A stretch of 64,000 nt of DNA. It comes from Bondarzewia mesenterica. Taxonomy: Eukaryota; Basidiomycota; Agaricomycetes; Russulales; Bondarzewiaceae. How positions within the stretch are numbered: position 1 is the stretch's first letter; each line of letters begins with the position of its first letter. The translations under genes and the position numbers were made by a program. The notes under the pieces were generated by a model. That model worked only from the letters and a program-made list of their open reading frames with translations. It did no database searches and was not told the origin of the DNA. The DNA lies in the NCBI GenBank assembly GCA_004802705.1, contig SGPL01000057.1:1-64000 (forward strand), written 5' to 3'. Below, piece by piece: positions 11,949 to 23,094 of this stretch.

Positions 11949-12955
11949 GATACATGTCCTTCTCCTCCAACTGCTCGTCCCGTCAAGTGGAAGGATAAAG
12001 CTATGATTGGTTATGGGGATGAAAGAAGCTAAAGAAAGGATGAAAGGTCGAGGGCCGTACAGTCCATCCATCCCCTGGAAGCGTTATATGCATGGTTCGG
12101 GGACATACCAGCAACTCTGCCACCCACCTCTGCCACCTTCGCCGTTCCAAGGCTTGCTGAGCGTCCTTCGAGCACAGTGACGAGTGTCTCGAATATGTCC
12201 GTCGGTACGATACTGGTACAGCGACTTAGGCGATAGGCGATAACGACACTTCAGTCGAAAGGCAAGGCGAATGGGAGGAAAAACTCATTAGCCCCGTTCG
12301 TCTACGTCATGGAGATGATTCGAGATCATGGATGATTGACTGGCAGCTTAACGCCATGGTCAGCCTTCAAAAAACCTATCATCGCGCGCCATCCATTGTC
12401 CGAGGGCAAAGATCAAAAATCAAGCCCTGTGCCTGCTTTGAATGTCAAATGGTGGTCTCGATTGAGATTTACTGTCATAATAAAAATAATAAAAATAAAA
12501 ATAAGAGACCCAACCTGCAGATGAGTCGGTGACGATTTCGGAGATCAACGATCCTTATGCTCCGTGACCAGTCCGAAGCATTTGAGTGATGCATTCGGGG
12601 TTAAGGCATGCACAAGGATCTGGTAGCAACGGAAGGCTGAATCATTAGCCTATCCAAAACTTCTGAAGAACCGAAATGTTTGACCTAACATCACCGAATG
12701 CACCATCTGTCAGAAATTGTCTTTCGGCGATAGGAGAGTGAGCCGCCGCAAAATCACAATATAGAAGGAATAAATGGCGAAGTTTTGTTCGGTGGCAGGA
12801 CGACGGGACGATTATAGGCCGTCTCAGCCCTTCTCCAGTGCTCCAATCCAATCTGCATTCGGACAAGATAAAGGAAGCATGCGATTTCTTGGAATCATGA
12901 TATAAGAACAGAGATACTGTGAAAAGAGAGCAACATCATGGAAGCTGCAAAGACT
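11949..12955. other. Intergenic, A/T simple repeat, no gene recognised
   Basis: Upstream flank of the ABC relic and downstream flank of the FMP52-like gene. An A-rich simple repeat of TAAAAA-like units lies at 12478-12505. No frame with recognisable motifs on either strand. Confidence 0.5.
12478..12505. repeat. A-rich simple repeat (TAAAAA-like)
   Basis: Irregular run of (T)AAAA(A) units visible by eye, bounded by ordinary mixed sequence. Confidence 0.8.
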
Positions 12956-14104
12956 TCACATGTTCTCTTGCGACAGGAGAAGAGCACCTTTGTTACCTAT
13001 CAGAGTGAAGGAATTGCCACCTAACGTCTCCTTCGTGGGTTCAGAAACGGAGGGAAGGCCTGCTGTACCCAGCTGTCCAGCGAGGCGTATGCTCTTCGCC
13101 AGCGCACGAACCTATACGTAGCAATCAACCCTCAGCGCGTTGGCCTGATCATTGACGGCAATAAAAATCACGTACGTCAATGGCCAGGTGAGGAGTAAAA
13201 TGAGAGAACACGGCTGTGAATGGGCTGCATAGCAAGGGTGGCACGGAGATAAGTAATTACGTCTGACCAGAGCAGAAATTAAGAAAATACTTGCGCGAGC
13301 ATCACTTCGACGGGGCGGAACTCTGCCCTGCCAGCGTTCCTGAGGAACAGCGGTCTGAAGACAATCGTATCTCCGTAGCCTAACCCCGCCAGCGCCTGTT
13401 CGGTGAGTCCCTTGCTACGCAAAAAAGGTGTGTTGGAGTTCGGATTCGAGTATTGGGACTGCAGTGGACAATGTGCAAACGGTTATTCTGAGACAAGGTG
13501 AGACGTGAAGATGTTAATAAATGAAGGCGCACGGAGAGGTAAACCAGGCGTTGGTTCGTATCGTCTGAGCGCGCGGCTTTTGCAGCATTGATGACGTATC
13601 TTAGTGAAAAATACTGTGAATACTGAAATTTGATGCGCATTTATTGCTGGGACTCACTCTCTGTCAATCTTCTCAAAGTTAGCTTCCGATCCTGCAGCTT
13701 TGATTGACGTGCCCATGCTAACAAGTCACAGGAAGGAAACACTGTCAATAATTCCCCTCCCATTCCAATCTTTGAGCAGAAACCCAAAGATTCATGAAGC
13801 ACCCACGTGATGAAAACTACATCCCACTTCCCCTCTTTGAGCCCGGCCTGATCAAGTTTCTCAAAATCAATCACTTTTTGCTCGAGCTTCCCCTCCGTGC
13901 CGCTGGGGAGCTGGTCTTTGGCAGTGACGCGTCTGCCTGCCTCGCCGACACGCGTGAAGTTTGGCGAGGTGAGGAGCTCGCGTAGAACGTGTCTTCCTGT
14001 GGAACCAGTAGCTCCAATGAGCAGCGCAGATTGGCCTACACAACCCCAGATTCATCGTCTTAGAATACAACGGTCACTTGAGATAGGCGGGACGCACCTA
14101 GCAT
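12956..14104 (-). CDS. FMP52/HTATIP2-like NAD(P)-binding oxidoreductase
   Basis: Short-chain-dehydrogenase-like protein. The yeast member Fmp52 sits at the mitochondrial outer membrane; the human member is HTATIP2/TIP30. Exon 1 codes only for ATG CTA G (from 14104), then a short intron. The next exon gives the Rossmann P-loop ALLIGATGSTGRHVLRELL. Further exons read KWDVVFIT, GTSIKAAGSEANFEKIDR, YVINAAKAARS, LVYLS, then LRSKGLTEQALAGLGYGDT, where Y-x-x-x-K is replaced by R-S-K, and IVFRPLFLRNAGRAEFRP. The last exons are FTAVFSHFTPHLAID and VRALAKSIRLAG, with TGA at 12956-12958. About 240 residues matches the family. At least six introns. The active-site region departs from the classical YxxxK, as is usual for this atypical SDR group. 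Confidence 0.8.
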
Positions 14105-14886
14105 TGTGTTCTGAAATGTAGTTTGGTTTGAAGAACAAACAATGTCTCAAGACTTCGACTCGTGATGCGCTTCCGGAACGTGTGGCGAATGCGACCTGAC
14201 AGGGTTCCATAAGGTTCCATAACTTACTTATATAGTCGATGGTCGGCCAGTAGCCCAAGCACAGACGCATAACTACGGCCAGAGCGTCGAAGCGTGATCT
14301 TCATGGAACTGGTGGGTGTGCATGCCGCGCAGACGCATCCGCCAGCACCTATGTTCGTGCATACGTGTTCACGAAGCCAGATGCAGGGAAGGACCGTTTA
14401 CAATTTGAAAGCAAAGGGAGCAGGTGCTTATTCGAGAAAGGTTTTGACAAGATAGTCTGGTTGAATCACGGTAAGTTATGATCTGATTATGATCATGGAG
14501 TAGATGATTGAGCAGCAATTCAATAGGATCCTCTCGCAGTCTGAGTGAATACTGTAGTGTCATTGTCATGGACCGAACTTCCATGGGAGTGAGCCATGTA
14601 CGTAAATACTACAAATGACTTTAGCTCGATAGCTTGACAAATGCGCTTGACATAGCGTTCACTGTCACCAAAACGACAAAGTCAGAATTGTCGAGTCTAC
14701 TCTTCAGTGAGGATGCACTCAAACCGAGTCCTACGTGTTTTTGAAATCCACCTGGCACCACCAGCGCACGGAAGAACCACCGGCATCTGTCAGCTGTCCA
14801 TCTCAAGCTTAATCATGTTCTATGTTTGAAAGAACTGGATGTCGTCATTTATAATCTCGGTCACCAGAGCCGCAAAGTTCAGGCCG
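14105..14886. other. Divergent intergenic region between FMP52-like and quinone reductase genes
   Basis: 782 bp between two start codons facing apart. No gene recognised. A near-direct repeat AGGGTTCCATAAGGTTCCATAA lies at about 14202-14223. No clear TATA element. Confidence 0.45.
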
Positions 14887-16332
14887 ATGTCGCGATTTCA
14901 GGTCGGCCTGCTGCGACTCTCACAGATCGCTCGCCATTTCTCATCGTCCACACCGCGCTTCAACAACAACCTGTACAAGCCCAGGATGCCGTTCCCTTCC
15001 ACTGTCAAGACTGTTGCGTTCAAGAAAACGGGTGGCGTTGATGTCATCGAGGAATTGACGCTGCCTTTTCCCGAGGTGAAGCCTGGGAACTTGGTTATCA
15101 AGGTATGGAGCATGTTGTTTGAGAGAACATGGGACTTGCAAGATCCTGATTTTGCCTGATCAATGACATCGCCGCACCGAAGGTTCAATATGCAGGCGTA
15201 AACTTCATTGACACCTACTTCAGGTATGAATCTCGCGTCCAACTACCAGGATTTTTCCTTCTCAAGGGTTTGATTTGTCCAATTGCAGAGCTGGTGTATA
15301 CCCTGTTCCTTTCTTGCCCTTCCAACTTGCCAAGGAAGTGGCCGGTGTCATCGAGGAGCTACCCACCGATGCATCCGTTCTGAACAACGAGGAGTACAAA
15401 CGGCGCGGCTTCAAGAAGGGGGGCAAAGTAGCAGTGGTGAGCTAGTTTGAGTCACTTGTCCTGTCTGTTTCCGCTGATCTCTCTCTGAAGGACGTCTTGG
15501 GCGGTCTGCAATCGTACATCTCAGTTCCTTGGGACATTGCATATCCCGTGCCAGAATCCATCTCCATTCGGGTAGCCGCTGCCTCTCTTCTGCAAGGAGT
15601 CACAGCTCTGTCCTTGTTAACGGAGTCGCACAACGTGCAGAAGGGGGAGACGGTTCTCATTCATACCGTCGCTGGAGGTGTCGGCCTGCTCATGGCTCAA
15701 ATCGCGAAAGCGCGGGGCGCGACTGTCATTGGCACGACGTCTACGCCTGAAAAGGCAAAGCTTGCGAAAGCTCACGGGGCCGATCATGTCATCCTGTACA
15801 AGCAGGAAAACACGGTTGAGCGCGTTTTGGAGCTGACGAACGGACAGGGTCCTCATGTCATCTATGATGGTGTGGGGAAAGACACGTAAGTGATCAATGC
15901 AATGAAAGTCAGATATGATTTATGAATCTACCCCCATGCAGGTTTGAGGCCGATTTGAAAATGATACGGCGCAAGGGCACGCTGGTGTCTTTTGGAAATG
16001 CGTCGGGCCTCGTTCCTCCTTTTTCCATCGTGCGGTTGAACCAGAAGAACATCAAGTTGCTTCGTCCGACGTGCGTTCTGACTTACCTTGTGACTTCATT
16101 ATTCTACTGACGCTTCCTGGTCGGCGATGATAGCATGGCCCTATATACCGCAACTCGCGAGGAGCGCGAGTATTATGGCAACCAGCTGTTCGGAATGATC
16201 TCGAAGGGCGAGCTGAAGATTAATATCTTTGGGGAGTACCCGTTCACGGCGGAGGGCGTTCGTCAGGCTCACCTTGATCTCACCGGAGGAAAGACGACGG
16301 GGAAGCTTTTGATCAAGGTGTCAGAGGATTGA
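14887..16332 (+). CDS. NADPH quinone oxidoreductase (zeta-crystallin/QOR type, MDR family), probably mitochondrial
   Basis: Zinc-less medium-chain reductase that reduces quinones with NADPH. The start at 14887 gives an Arg/Ser-rich leader (MSRFQVGLLRLSQIARHFSSS) typical of mitochondrial import; an ATG at 14839 and one at about 14989 (MPFPSTVKTV) are alternatives. Domains run in order: catalytic N-terminal fold (VAFKKTGGVDVIEEL, VQYAGVNFIDTYFRAG, PFQLAKEVAGVIEE), then the nucleotide-binding part with SLLQGVTALSLL and the dinucleotide loop HTVAGGVGLLMAQIAK, STPEKAKLAKAHGADH, DGVGKDTFEADL and LKMIRRKGTLVSFGNASG. The C-terminus is FTAEGVRQAHLDLTGGKTTG ending at 16332. Five short introns. About 380 residues, normal for the family plus leader. 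No zinc ligands are present. Confidence 0.93.
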
Positions 16333-16777
16333 TGCATTGATGGTGATGACGGAGCAGATTGAATGAGAATGAGTGTTTTGTATGAATGTATCCATGATGA
16401 GTGTAAGCTATTTGAATGCTGTACTTGTGTACGTTTGCAAGCATACGTTGTCGTGGCCGGGTGAATGGACGCTGCGGATGTTTTGTTGTTTCAGGATAAG
16501 AGAAAAGCCAATCGTTTACCGAGAAGAGGAAGCGGTGAACGCGCCGGGACGACCGCCATCGGTGTGTCAAGCGAGTGACAGTGACGAGTGTCCAATTGAC
16601 AGCAGGCTACAGCTGGGGAAGGAAACAGGCCGGTTCTCTCCAAGTTCTCTCTTTCTTTTGTCTTCTACTTACTTGTCCCTCTCGCAACCATTCATATCGT
16701 CCCAAACTCTCCTTCAATTCTACTTTATTTCTTTTTATACCCATCGCAAGGATTCCTCTTCACCGAGTCTCGTTTAT
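16333..16777 (+). promoter_or_regulatory. Pyrimidine-rich 5' region of the TBC gene
   Basis: 445 bp between the reductase stop and the RabGAP start. A CT-rich stretch (about 16640-16740) precedes the ATG, as is common for transcription starts of fungal genes. The downstream frame stays open upstream of 16778, so a longer protein starting at an earlier ATG cannot be ruled out from sequence alone. Confidence 0.4.
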
Positions 16778-19092
16778 ATGGATGCACCTCATCTCGTTCT
16801 CGTCCCGCCCACCCCACTTTTTCCCACTGGCGCATACCCAAGTCCTCCGCTGTCCGCCATAGGTACCGCACCTCCTAGTCCTGACCTCACCCACTCCGAC
16901 ATCGATCAGGAGCGTAGCTCCTCGGAGACGACCATAGTCACTATCTATTCGATGTATGGAGACGAGGGCAACAGCTTGTCCACTGACCCCCCTTGGAAGG
17001 GAGCAAACGGCATCACCGACCATTACCCTACCGACCGCGAATATTGTCGGAACACTAGCCATACCTCTCACGAGGGCTCCGCGTACTACAGTGCAGCATC
17101 GGACAGTCGCCATTCGAGCCGACGAAGCACACCGGTCCACCGAGCATCAGCCACTGCACCGTCCGCCAGAAGCCGCTCTTCGTCCAGCGATACTGGCTCA
17201 CCTTACATTGGCGTAGCCGAGACGGGCGAGCTTGACGACGCCTCGCATCAAAGAGGTGCAAAATACCGACACAGCCAGACACCTCCCACCAAGCACGTTT
17301 CTCTTGTCGACGATGCCAAACCCCTACCATTTCGTCCAAGACAAATCACGCCCTCGCCTCCCCACGGTCGATCGCCTTCGCACACACACCCCGCGTCGCC
17401 CACAAATGGCAACCCCCCTAATCTCCGCCGGCTTTCTACGCGCGCTTCGCCCCAGCTTACGCCGCAACGGCCTTTTTCCAGCTCCTCTTCCACGACCGCT
17501 CCCTCGCCCAGCATCATTCCCTCACACACCTCCAGTCCCGCGCTGAGCAAGAAACAGAGTAAAATTTCTATCACACGATCAGAGGGGGAGGATCCCGATG
17601 CATTTCACGTCAGGAGCACATACGCCCAGTTGGACGTCTATGGAGTGAAGGGAGATGGCTACGTCGAAGGTGTGGAGCGCACGCGTGCTCGCGTTGGGAC
17701 CAACCGGACCAGCGAACTTTTGGCTGCCAACGCCGTCGGTGATGAGACGGAGAAGAAGCGCGAGCTGAGTTCGCAAGAGATTGAAATGCTTGCGAGCCTT
17801 GACCGGTAAGCTTCTAGTTTTCTTGATACACTCTAAAATGCCTAAATAAGTTGGGATATAGTTATGGGTTTTTCACGACACCGACGCACGATCGTCTGGT
17901 CCTCTTGCCCGCCGTCGCGTTCACAAAACCTCTCGCACCTGTCTCTACCGCTGCCACCAACGCCCCCACAAGCGCTACCACGCTAATCAAAATGCCGCCT
18001 CCAGCCCCTCCTATCCACGAGGCCTCTCGGATGGAGAAATGGGGACGCATGCTCGAACCGCGGTCGCGCGATCGTGGAGGCAACATCGAGACATGGGGCA
18101 TCCGGGCGTCGAAGGAGCCTAAGCTGCGACGGCGCGTCTACAAAGGCATCCCCGACCGGTGGAGAAGCGCCACTTGGCAGCTGCTTATGAGCAAATTCGC
18201 GCGGACGAGCAAGCAGGAGCTGTTGGCGCTTGAGGACGAGTATCTGCAGGCCCTCGAGAAGCCGTCGTCTTATGACATTCAAATCGACTTGGACGTGCCC
18301 AGGACGATCAGTGGGCATGTGCTCTTCCGGACGAGATACGGACAGGGGTAGGTTATTCCGACGCTTACAAGGATATGTACTCGGAGAACTGACGAGCTTG
18401 CAGTCAACGCTCGCTATTCCACGTCCTACACAGTTTTTCCCTGCGATGTCCGGATTGTGGATATTGTCAAGGCATGGGCCCCATCGCCGCGATGCTCCTA
18501 TGCTACTTCGAGCCCGAGCGGGCGTACGCTTCGCTCGTACAGCTCCACGATGCCTACCGCATGCACACCATCTTCAGTCCCGGGTTCCCCGGTCTCCTCG
18601 AGTCAATATATGTGCAAGAACGTCTCATGGAAGAGTTGATGCCGAATGTCTATGCTGCGTTTAAGAAGCATATGATCTCCACCACATCTTATGCGACTAA
18701 GTGGTATATCACCCTCTTTGCGAATTCCGTGCCCTTCCAGACTTTGCTCCGATTATGGGACGTCTTCTTGCTCGAGGGTCCCGATCTCTTCGTCGTCATC
18801 GCAATTTCCGTTGTTTGGGCTTACCGAGGTAAATACTTTTCGACTGAGCACATCTTCGAATACGTGGTACTGATTCTGTCTGTCTGTAGATCACATCACG
18901 TCCAGCCAAGCCAACTTCGAGACCATCCTCTCGCTGCTCTCGTCGTTTTTCGTGCCCGAGGACGAGAACGCCATGATGCAGTGGATCAGCAAGGTGCTCG
19001 AGAACCAGAAGTTGCGGACGAGCATCCAGTCTTGGAGACAAGAGTGGAAGGGGCTCGTGGCTTCTGGCAGGGACGGCCAGGCACTGCTATGA
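16778..19092 (+). CDS. TBC-domain Rab GTPase-activating protein (TBC1D10/Gyp type)
   Basis: Accelerates GTP hydrolysis by a Rab GTPase in membrane traffic. Residues 1 to about 340 are Ser/Pro/Thr-rich and low in complexity (exon 1, 16778-17805). The TBC domain follows: KGIPDRWRSATWQLLM, the arginine-finger motif IDLDVPRTI, then RSLFHVLHSFSL and the glutamine-finger motif YCQGMGPIAAMLLCY. After it come FSPGFPGLLESIYVQERLM, STTSYATKWYITLFANSVPF, LRLWDVFLLEG and VVIAISVVWAYR. The last exon (after about 18890) reads DHITSSQANFETILSLLSSF and ends QALL, TGA 19090-19092. Both catalytic fingers are intact, so it should be active. The sequence between the fingers resembles the Gyp2/Gyp3/TBC1D10 branch. 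Four short introns. Confidence 0.92.
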
Positions 19093-20419
19093 TTGTCGAT
19101 TTCCCTTGCGCTTTTGCTTTCGTGTTTTTTCCTTTTTTCCCCTTGTCGTGCAGAGCTGTTGCTGTTTTGGTCTCGCTCGGATACCTCTCTCGCACCGTGT
19201 ATACTTTTGTTATCCCTTTTTTCTGTCCCTTTTGTTTGGCTATTGTTTTCGTTCGTTTCGTCATTTATCGTCGTTCACCCTCTCTTCCCCTCCTCCTCAT
19301 CCTCCACCTCATCCCTCCTCGTCATACACTGTCTCCTCCCTCCTCGTCATCCCTCCCCTGGTCATCCCCCTCATTGCTGTCCTCCCTCCCATCCCCGGCA
19401 TCTTGGCATTGTTTGACACACGCAAGTCTCTTACGGTTATTTAATCCTCAGGTTGTGAAATACTGGATTTCAGGCTCACTCGCTTGCCTCGCATCGTCTA
19501 GATCTTATTTGCACACGTCGACGAATCGCACCTCTATCAGTACGGAATCTTTTCCGGACGAGTACTCATTCGAGGCTTGATGAGTGCTGCGAGAGTTAGA
19601 TGGCCGAGACAACATATCTGATATCGCGCTAGAAGTCCCTTCTCCCTTCCTGAGTCTCCCAATTATGGTGCTGCTTGTAAGTTCGTCGCTGTAGCCAGAA
19701 TAGATATTGTGGCCCAAGAATAGCAGGTCTTGTATTTCAGGCGGCCTACACCCGCAGGGTACGACCCTTTCTCGAGCACTTTCCTTGTATTTTATGCCTT
19801 CGGCGGATGATAGGGGTCCCGTTGGCGCGGTAACAGGTCATCAGTTGGGATGTATAAAGCGAGACACAATAAGGAATGTCAAAGGGTAACAACAAGGGCT
19901 GCACAGCGCACTTGGTTCTTTCCGCTACGAGCACTCACATCTCCTAACAACCGACGACAGCTGCTCCGCCGTTGACGCGATCCGAGGACGCGACACAACA
20001 ATTGAGCAAAGTCGAGACTACTTGCCAATACCAGCCCCCTTCCCCCACACGCCGGTCTATTATCCCTTCCATTTTGTCGCCGGTTCCGATCGAGCTCCGT
20101 GCAAAATATACCATCCATCCTCCGGACACAATACCCATTCCCTCTCCTCCCGATCTCCCCTCTCTTACTGAGGCCTTGCCTACCGCGTCGTTCTACCGCT
20201 CTGCTCATCCTCGTCCGCGCAGTCGGGCATAATAATTCACACTTCGACTCGGCCGTCCTTCGTCTTTCTCGTCGTTTCCGACCGTACGCACGCGCGTCTT
20301 TGCGCTCTATAATATCAGCATCACGACCCGGCGCACGCTTTTCAGAAGCACTGCTTACCCTTGTCCATTTCGATTGATTGATTCAAAAGTGCAATCGGAC
20401 GAACCTATTACCCATTGTC
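19093..20419. other. Intergenic with long pyrimidine-rich tract, no gene recognised
   Basis: The first 330 bp after the TBC stop (about 19100-19430) are almost all C and T on the + strand and probably form the 3' UTR. 20030-20410 is also C-rich and is the likely 5' UTR or promoter of the short gene at 20420. A frame at about 19975-20232 is open and proline/serine-rich but has no ATG, so I do not call it. Confidence 0.45.
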
Positions 20420-20641
20420 ATGTCGTCGTACAACTTCACTGCCTCCCCCACATCCCCATCGACGGCGTTCTTCCCCACGGGGCCCTCAGCGCCCCACGCC
20501 TTCTCGACGATGCACCAGTCCCCGCGCGACCAATACTCGATTTATGCTGCGTTTGGGTCCGTGGCGGGCCAGAGTGGTCAGAAGGGGCAGGCGGGTGCTG
20601 TGGGTGCTAGCGTTACGCAGAAGATGAGGGGAAAGAAGTAA
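20420..20641 (+). CDS. Short unknown protein, 73 residues
   Basis: Single-exon frame from ATG 20420 to TAA 20639-20641. The product is Ser/Pro-rich at the N-terminus (MSSYNFTASPTSPSTAFF), then Gly/Gln/Ala-rich (GSVAGQSGQKGQAGAVGA), with a basic end (KMRGKK). No signal peptide, membrane segment or known motif. Support comes from the ATG context (GTCATGT), a pyrimidine-rich leader and codon-like composition. I do not recognise a family; it could be a chance frame. Confidence 0.4.
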   Translation: MSSYNFTASPTSPSTAFFPTGPSAPHAFSTMHQSPRDQYSIYAAFGSVAGQSGQKGQAGAVGASVTQKMRGKK

Positions 20642-21205
20642 AGAGGTGCTGAGGTACAAGCTGAAGGACCGCTGGTGTTAGAGGCGAGTTCCCGGAAGAG
20701 TGAAGCGGACATGGTTTCTATCTTATTTTTTTTTTGGTTTGGGCATGGGAGGCGGGATGGGGGGAGAGAGCCTGGCGGGGTAGTGTGGTGTTGATCACTG
20801 CAAGCTCCGTCGCATTCGACATTCGACCACACTGTATGTTTTATCAGCGCACACGCACATACTGTATTACAATCACCTATGTATCACAACACTGCATCTC
20901 AATTTCTTGCGGAATACCTGAGAGTTCCCGGACTATATCAATCCTTCAATGCATCGTCAAACGCTCACCATGTGTATTGCAAGATAGGTCTCGAACGGAA
21001 TGGTAGAATAACCATGATTCGTTGCCTCCGTGTGTTGGAGGAGGATCAAGTCAAGAGCTATGATGTCACAGTGTCACGAATGATAATCTGTGACCCACCG
21101 GGCCGCTGCTGGCCGGTCAAACTCTGTTCAGTGTTCGATCTGAGCGAAGAGTCAAGCGATTTCTGCCCATGGGCCATTGACCCTTGCTCTCCAACGACAG
21201 CAACA
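20642..21205. other. Intergenic, no gene recognised
   Basis: 564 bp between the short protein and the ING gene. The frame of the ING gene is open here for about 109 codons upstream of 21206 (from ATG 20879), but the encoded sequence has no ING character, so I take it as 5' flank. Confidence 0.4.
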
Positions 21206-22814
21206 ATGCCTCAAAGAGCATCGACATTGGTGGCCATGACGTCCGATCCAGGAGCTCTCACCACCGCCTACGCCCTCTCTCTCTTCTCAGAATACACCCA
21301 CACCCTCGACACCCTCCCGCTCGACCTCTCCAAGCAGTTCGCCGACCTCCGCGAGCTCGATGCCGTCCTCTCCGCCTCCATGCACACCATCACCAACAAA
21401 GTGAACCGCCTCGTCGACATGATCGAGCGCAACTCGATGCCCAAGGAGGAACGGCTATGGCTGCTGGCCGAGATCGCGGAGGAGGCTCAACGGCTCAAGC
21501 TCGGTGGAGAGGACAAGATTCGCGTGGCGTGCCAGGCCGCCGACGGGCTCAAAGGGCACGCCGACCATCTCACCGCCCTCGTGCACCACGTCCCCAACTT
21601 CGACATGTCCGTCCTCCAGCGCAGGACGGTGTACCCGCACGTGGCCCCCCCGCTCGTATGCCCCCGTATCGATGTACGAGAGTGGGAGGCGGCGCCGCGG
21701 CGCGCTTTTGAATGGAACGTCTGGAGACCAGACGCCTGCGAAGAAGAGGCGGACGGCGAAGGATGACGAGTATGAAGGCGCTGTTAGTCGGACCCCGCGC
21801 AGAGACCGTGTTGCGGATAGCGGGGCGTCTAGCAGAGCCAAGAACGGCAATCGTGCGCGAAGGTGCGTCGCCCATCTCCATTTGCGCATCAGGCGGTGGA
21901 CGTTTCTCTGGGTCTGCTGCTTTTCCGGCTCGTGTTTTGATTTCAAAGGCGAAGTACAGATATTCTAGGCTGCTTTGCTCCGCTCATCTACCATCACTCC
22001 ACAACCCCCCCCTTCGACCCAATAGTTCAGGCTATTCACAAGTATGCTGATCCTTGATATGCAGGAACGACCGCCTCCCATCGCCCGCCGAATCCATCCT
22101 CTCCGTCACCTCCCACCAACTCAGCACCTACCAGCCCCAACAAACCCACCCCGCATCACGGACCAACAACCGTAACAGCGCATCCACCAACAAGCGCGCA
22201 CGTCCCTCCGCCGACCCCTCCGTCACCAGCACGAAAGACATCCCCAGCGCGCCGCCCGCCTCTTCCCACCCNTCGCTCCCCGCGCCATACGCATCGGCCC
22301 TCTCCACTCTGCACGGACCTGGATGGTCCGGCCCGACGCACTCGACGCTCCAGGGCCCCGGCATGCCCGTCGCGCACAGCGTCGCGCCCCGCCCCGTCTG
22401 CGCTCGTCGGTCCCGGCATGGACGGTGGTGGGGGCGGCAGCGCCAGTGGTACGGCTCCCGTGCAATCGGGCGGGGAGGGTGAGGAGGCGGACGATGGCAA
22501 GTTGTACTGCTGGTGCAACGGTCCCAGTCACGGTGTCATGATCGGATGCGACGATGCGGAGTGCGAGCGAGAATGGGTGCGTCGTCAGGTCGGCGTTTTG
22601 TCAGGTGGCGATGCTGACGCGTTTCTTTTGTGTTTTCTTTGTCTTGCAGTTCCATCTTGGGTGTATCGGTCTCGAGTACCTTCCAAAGGGCACATGGTAC
22701 TGCGACGCGTGCAAAGAGAGGAAGAAGAATCAGCGTGGAGCGCGTGGAGGCAAGAGAAGGAGCGGTGGAGGCGCGAGGTCAGGCGCGAGGGTAGCCTCGG
22801 CATCGGCTGCATGA
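21206..22814 (+). CDS. ING-type PHD finger protein (histone acetylation complex subunit)
   Basis: Inhibitor-of-growth family protein. Such proteins tether histone acetyltransferase or deacetylase complexes to H3K4me3. The N-terminal ING domain (residues about 20-140) reads YTHTLDTLPLDLSKQFADLRELD, split here as TLDTLPLDLSKQFADLRELD, then NKVNRLVDMIERNSM and EERLWLLAEIAEEAQRL. A basic, low-complexity linker follows (TPAKKRRTAKDDEY, RRNDRLPSPAESILS, NKRARPSADPS). The C-terminal PHD finger has all Cys/His ligands: YCWCNGPSHGVMIGCDD, CEREW, then after an intron FHLGCIGLEYLPKGTWYCDAC, and a basic tail to TGA 22814. Two joins need care: a likely intron near 21656-21732, and a frame change near 22395 that no good intron explains. 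One undetermined base lies at 22272. ATG 21236 is an alternative start. Confidence 0.85.
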
Positions 22815-23094
22815 AACACAAACGTCTGCAGCTCAGCTCTTCCACTCGCTCCTCTCCCTTTTTTTTTTGCTGTTTCTGTTATGTATTTATTACGCAGTTT
22901 GTTTTACCAAGTAATGTCGGGCGTTCCGTTTCTCTTTCTCACCACACAATTCAGAGTCAAACATGAGAAAGAAGAGTAGCAAAGGTGGGGGAATACATTA
23001 TACTCCATGCACAGGCAAGAAAAAGAAGAGAGGACAAATATGAGCATGAAATCATAGTGTACAGGTGGACGCTCGCTCAACTCCTGAACGATCG

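Noticed and set aside
16760..17140. Open - strand frame of 126 codons inside the TBC gene
   Set aside because: It mirrors the Ser/Pro-rich first exon of a gene with strong + strand evidence.
20879..21205. N-terminal extension of the ING protein
   Set aside because: The frame is open but the sequence lacks any ING-family character and the start at 21206 gives the expected domain position.
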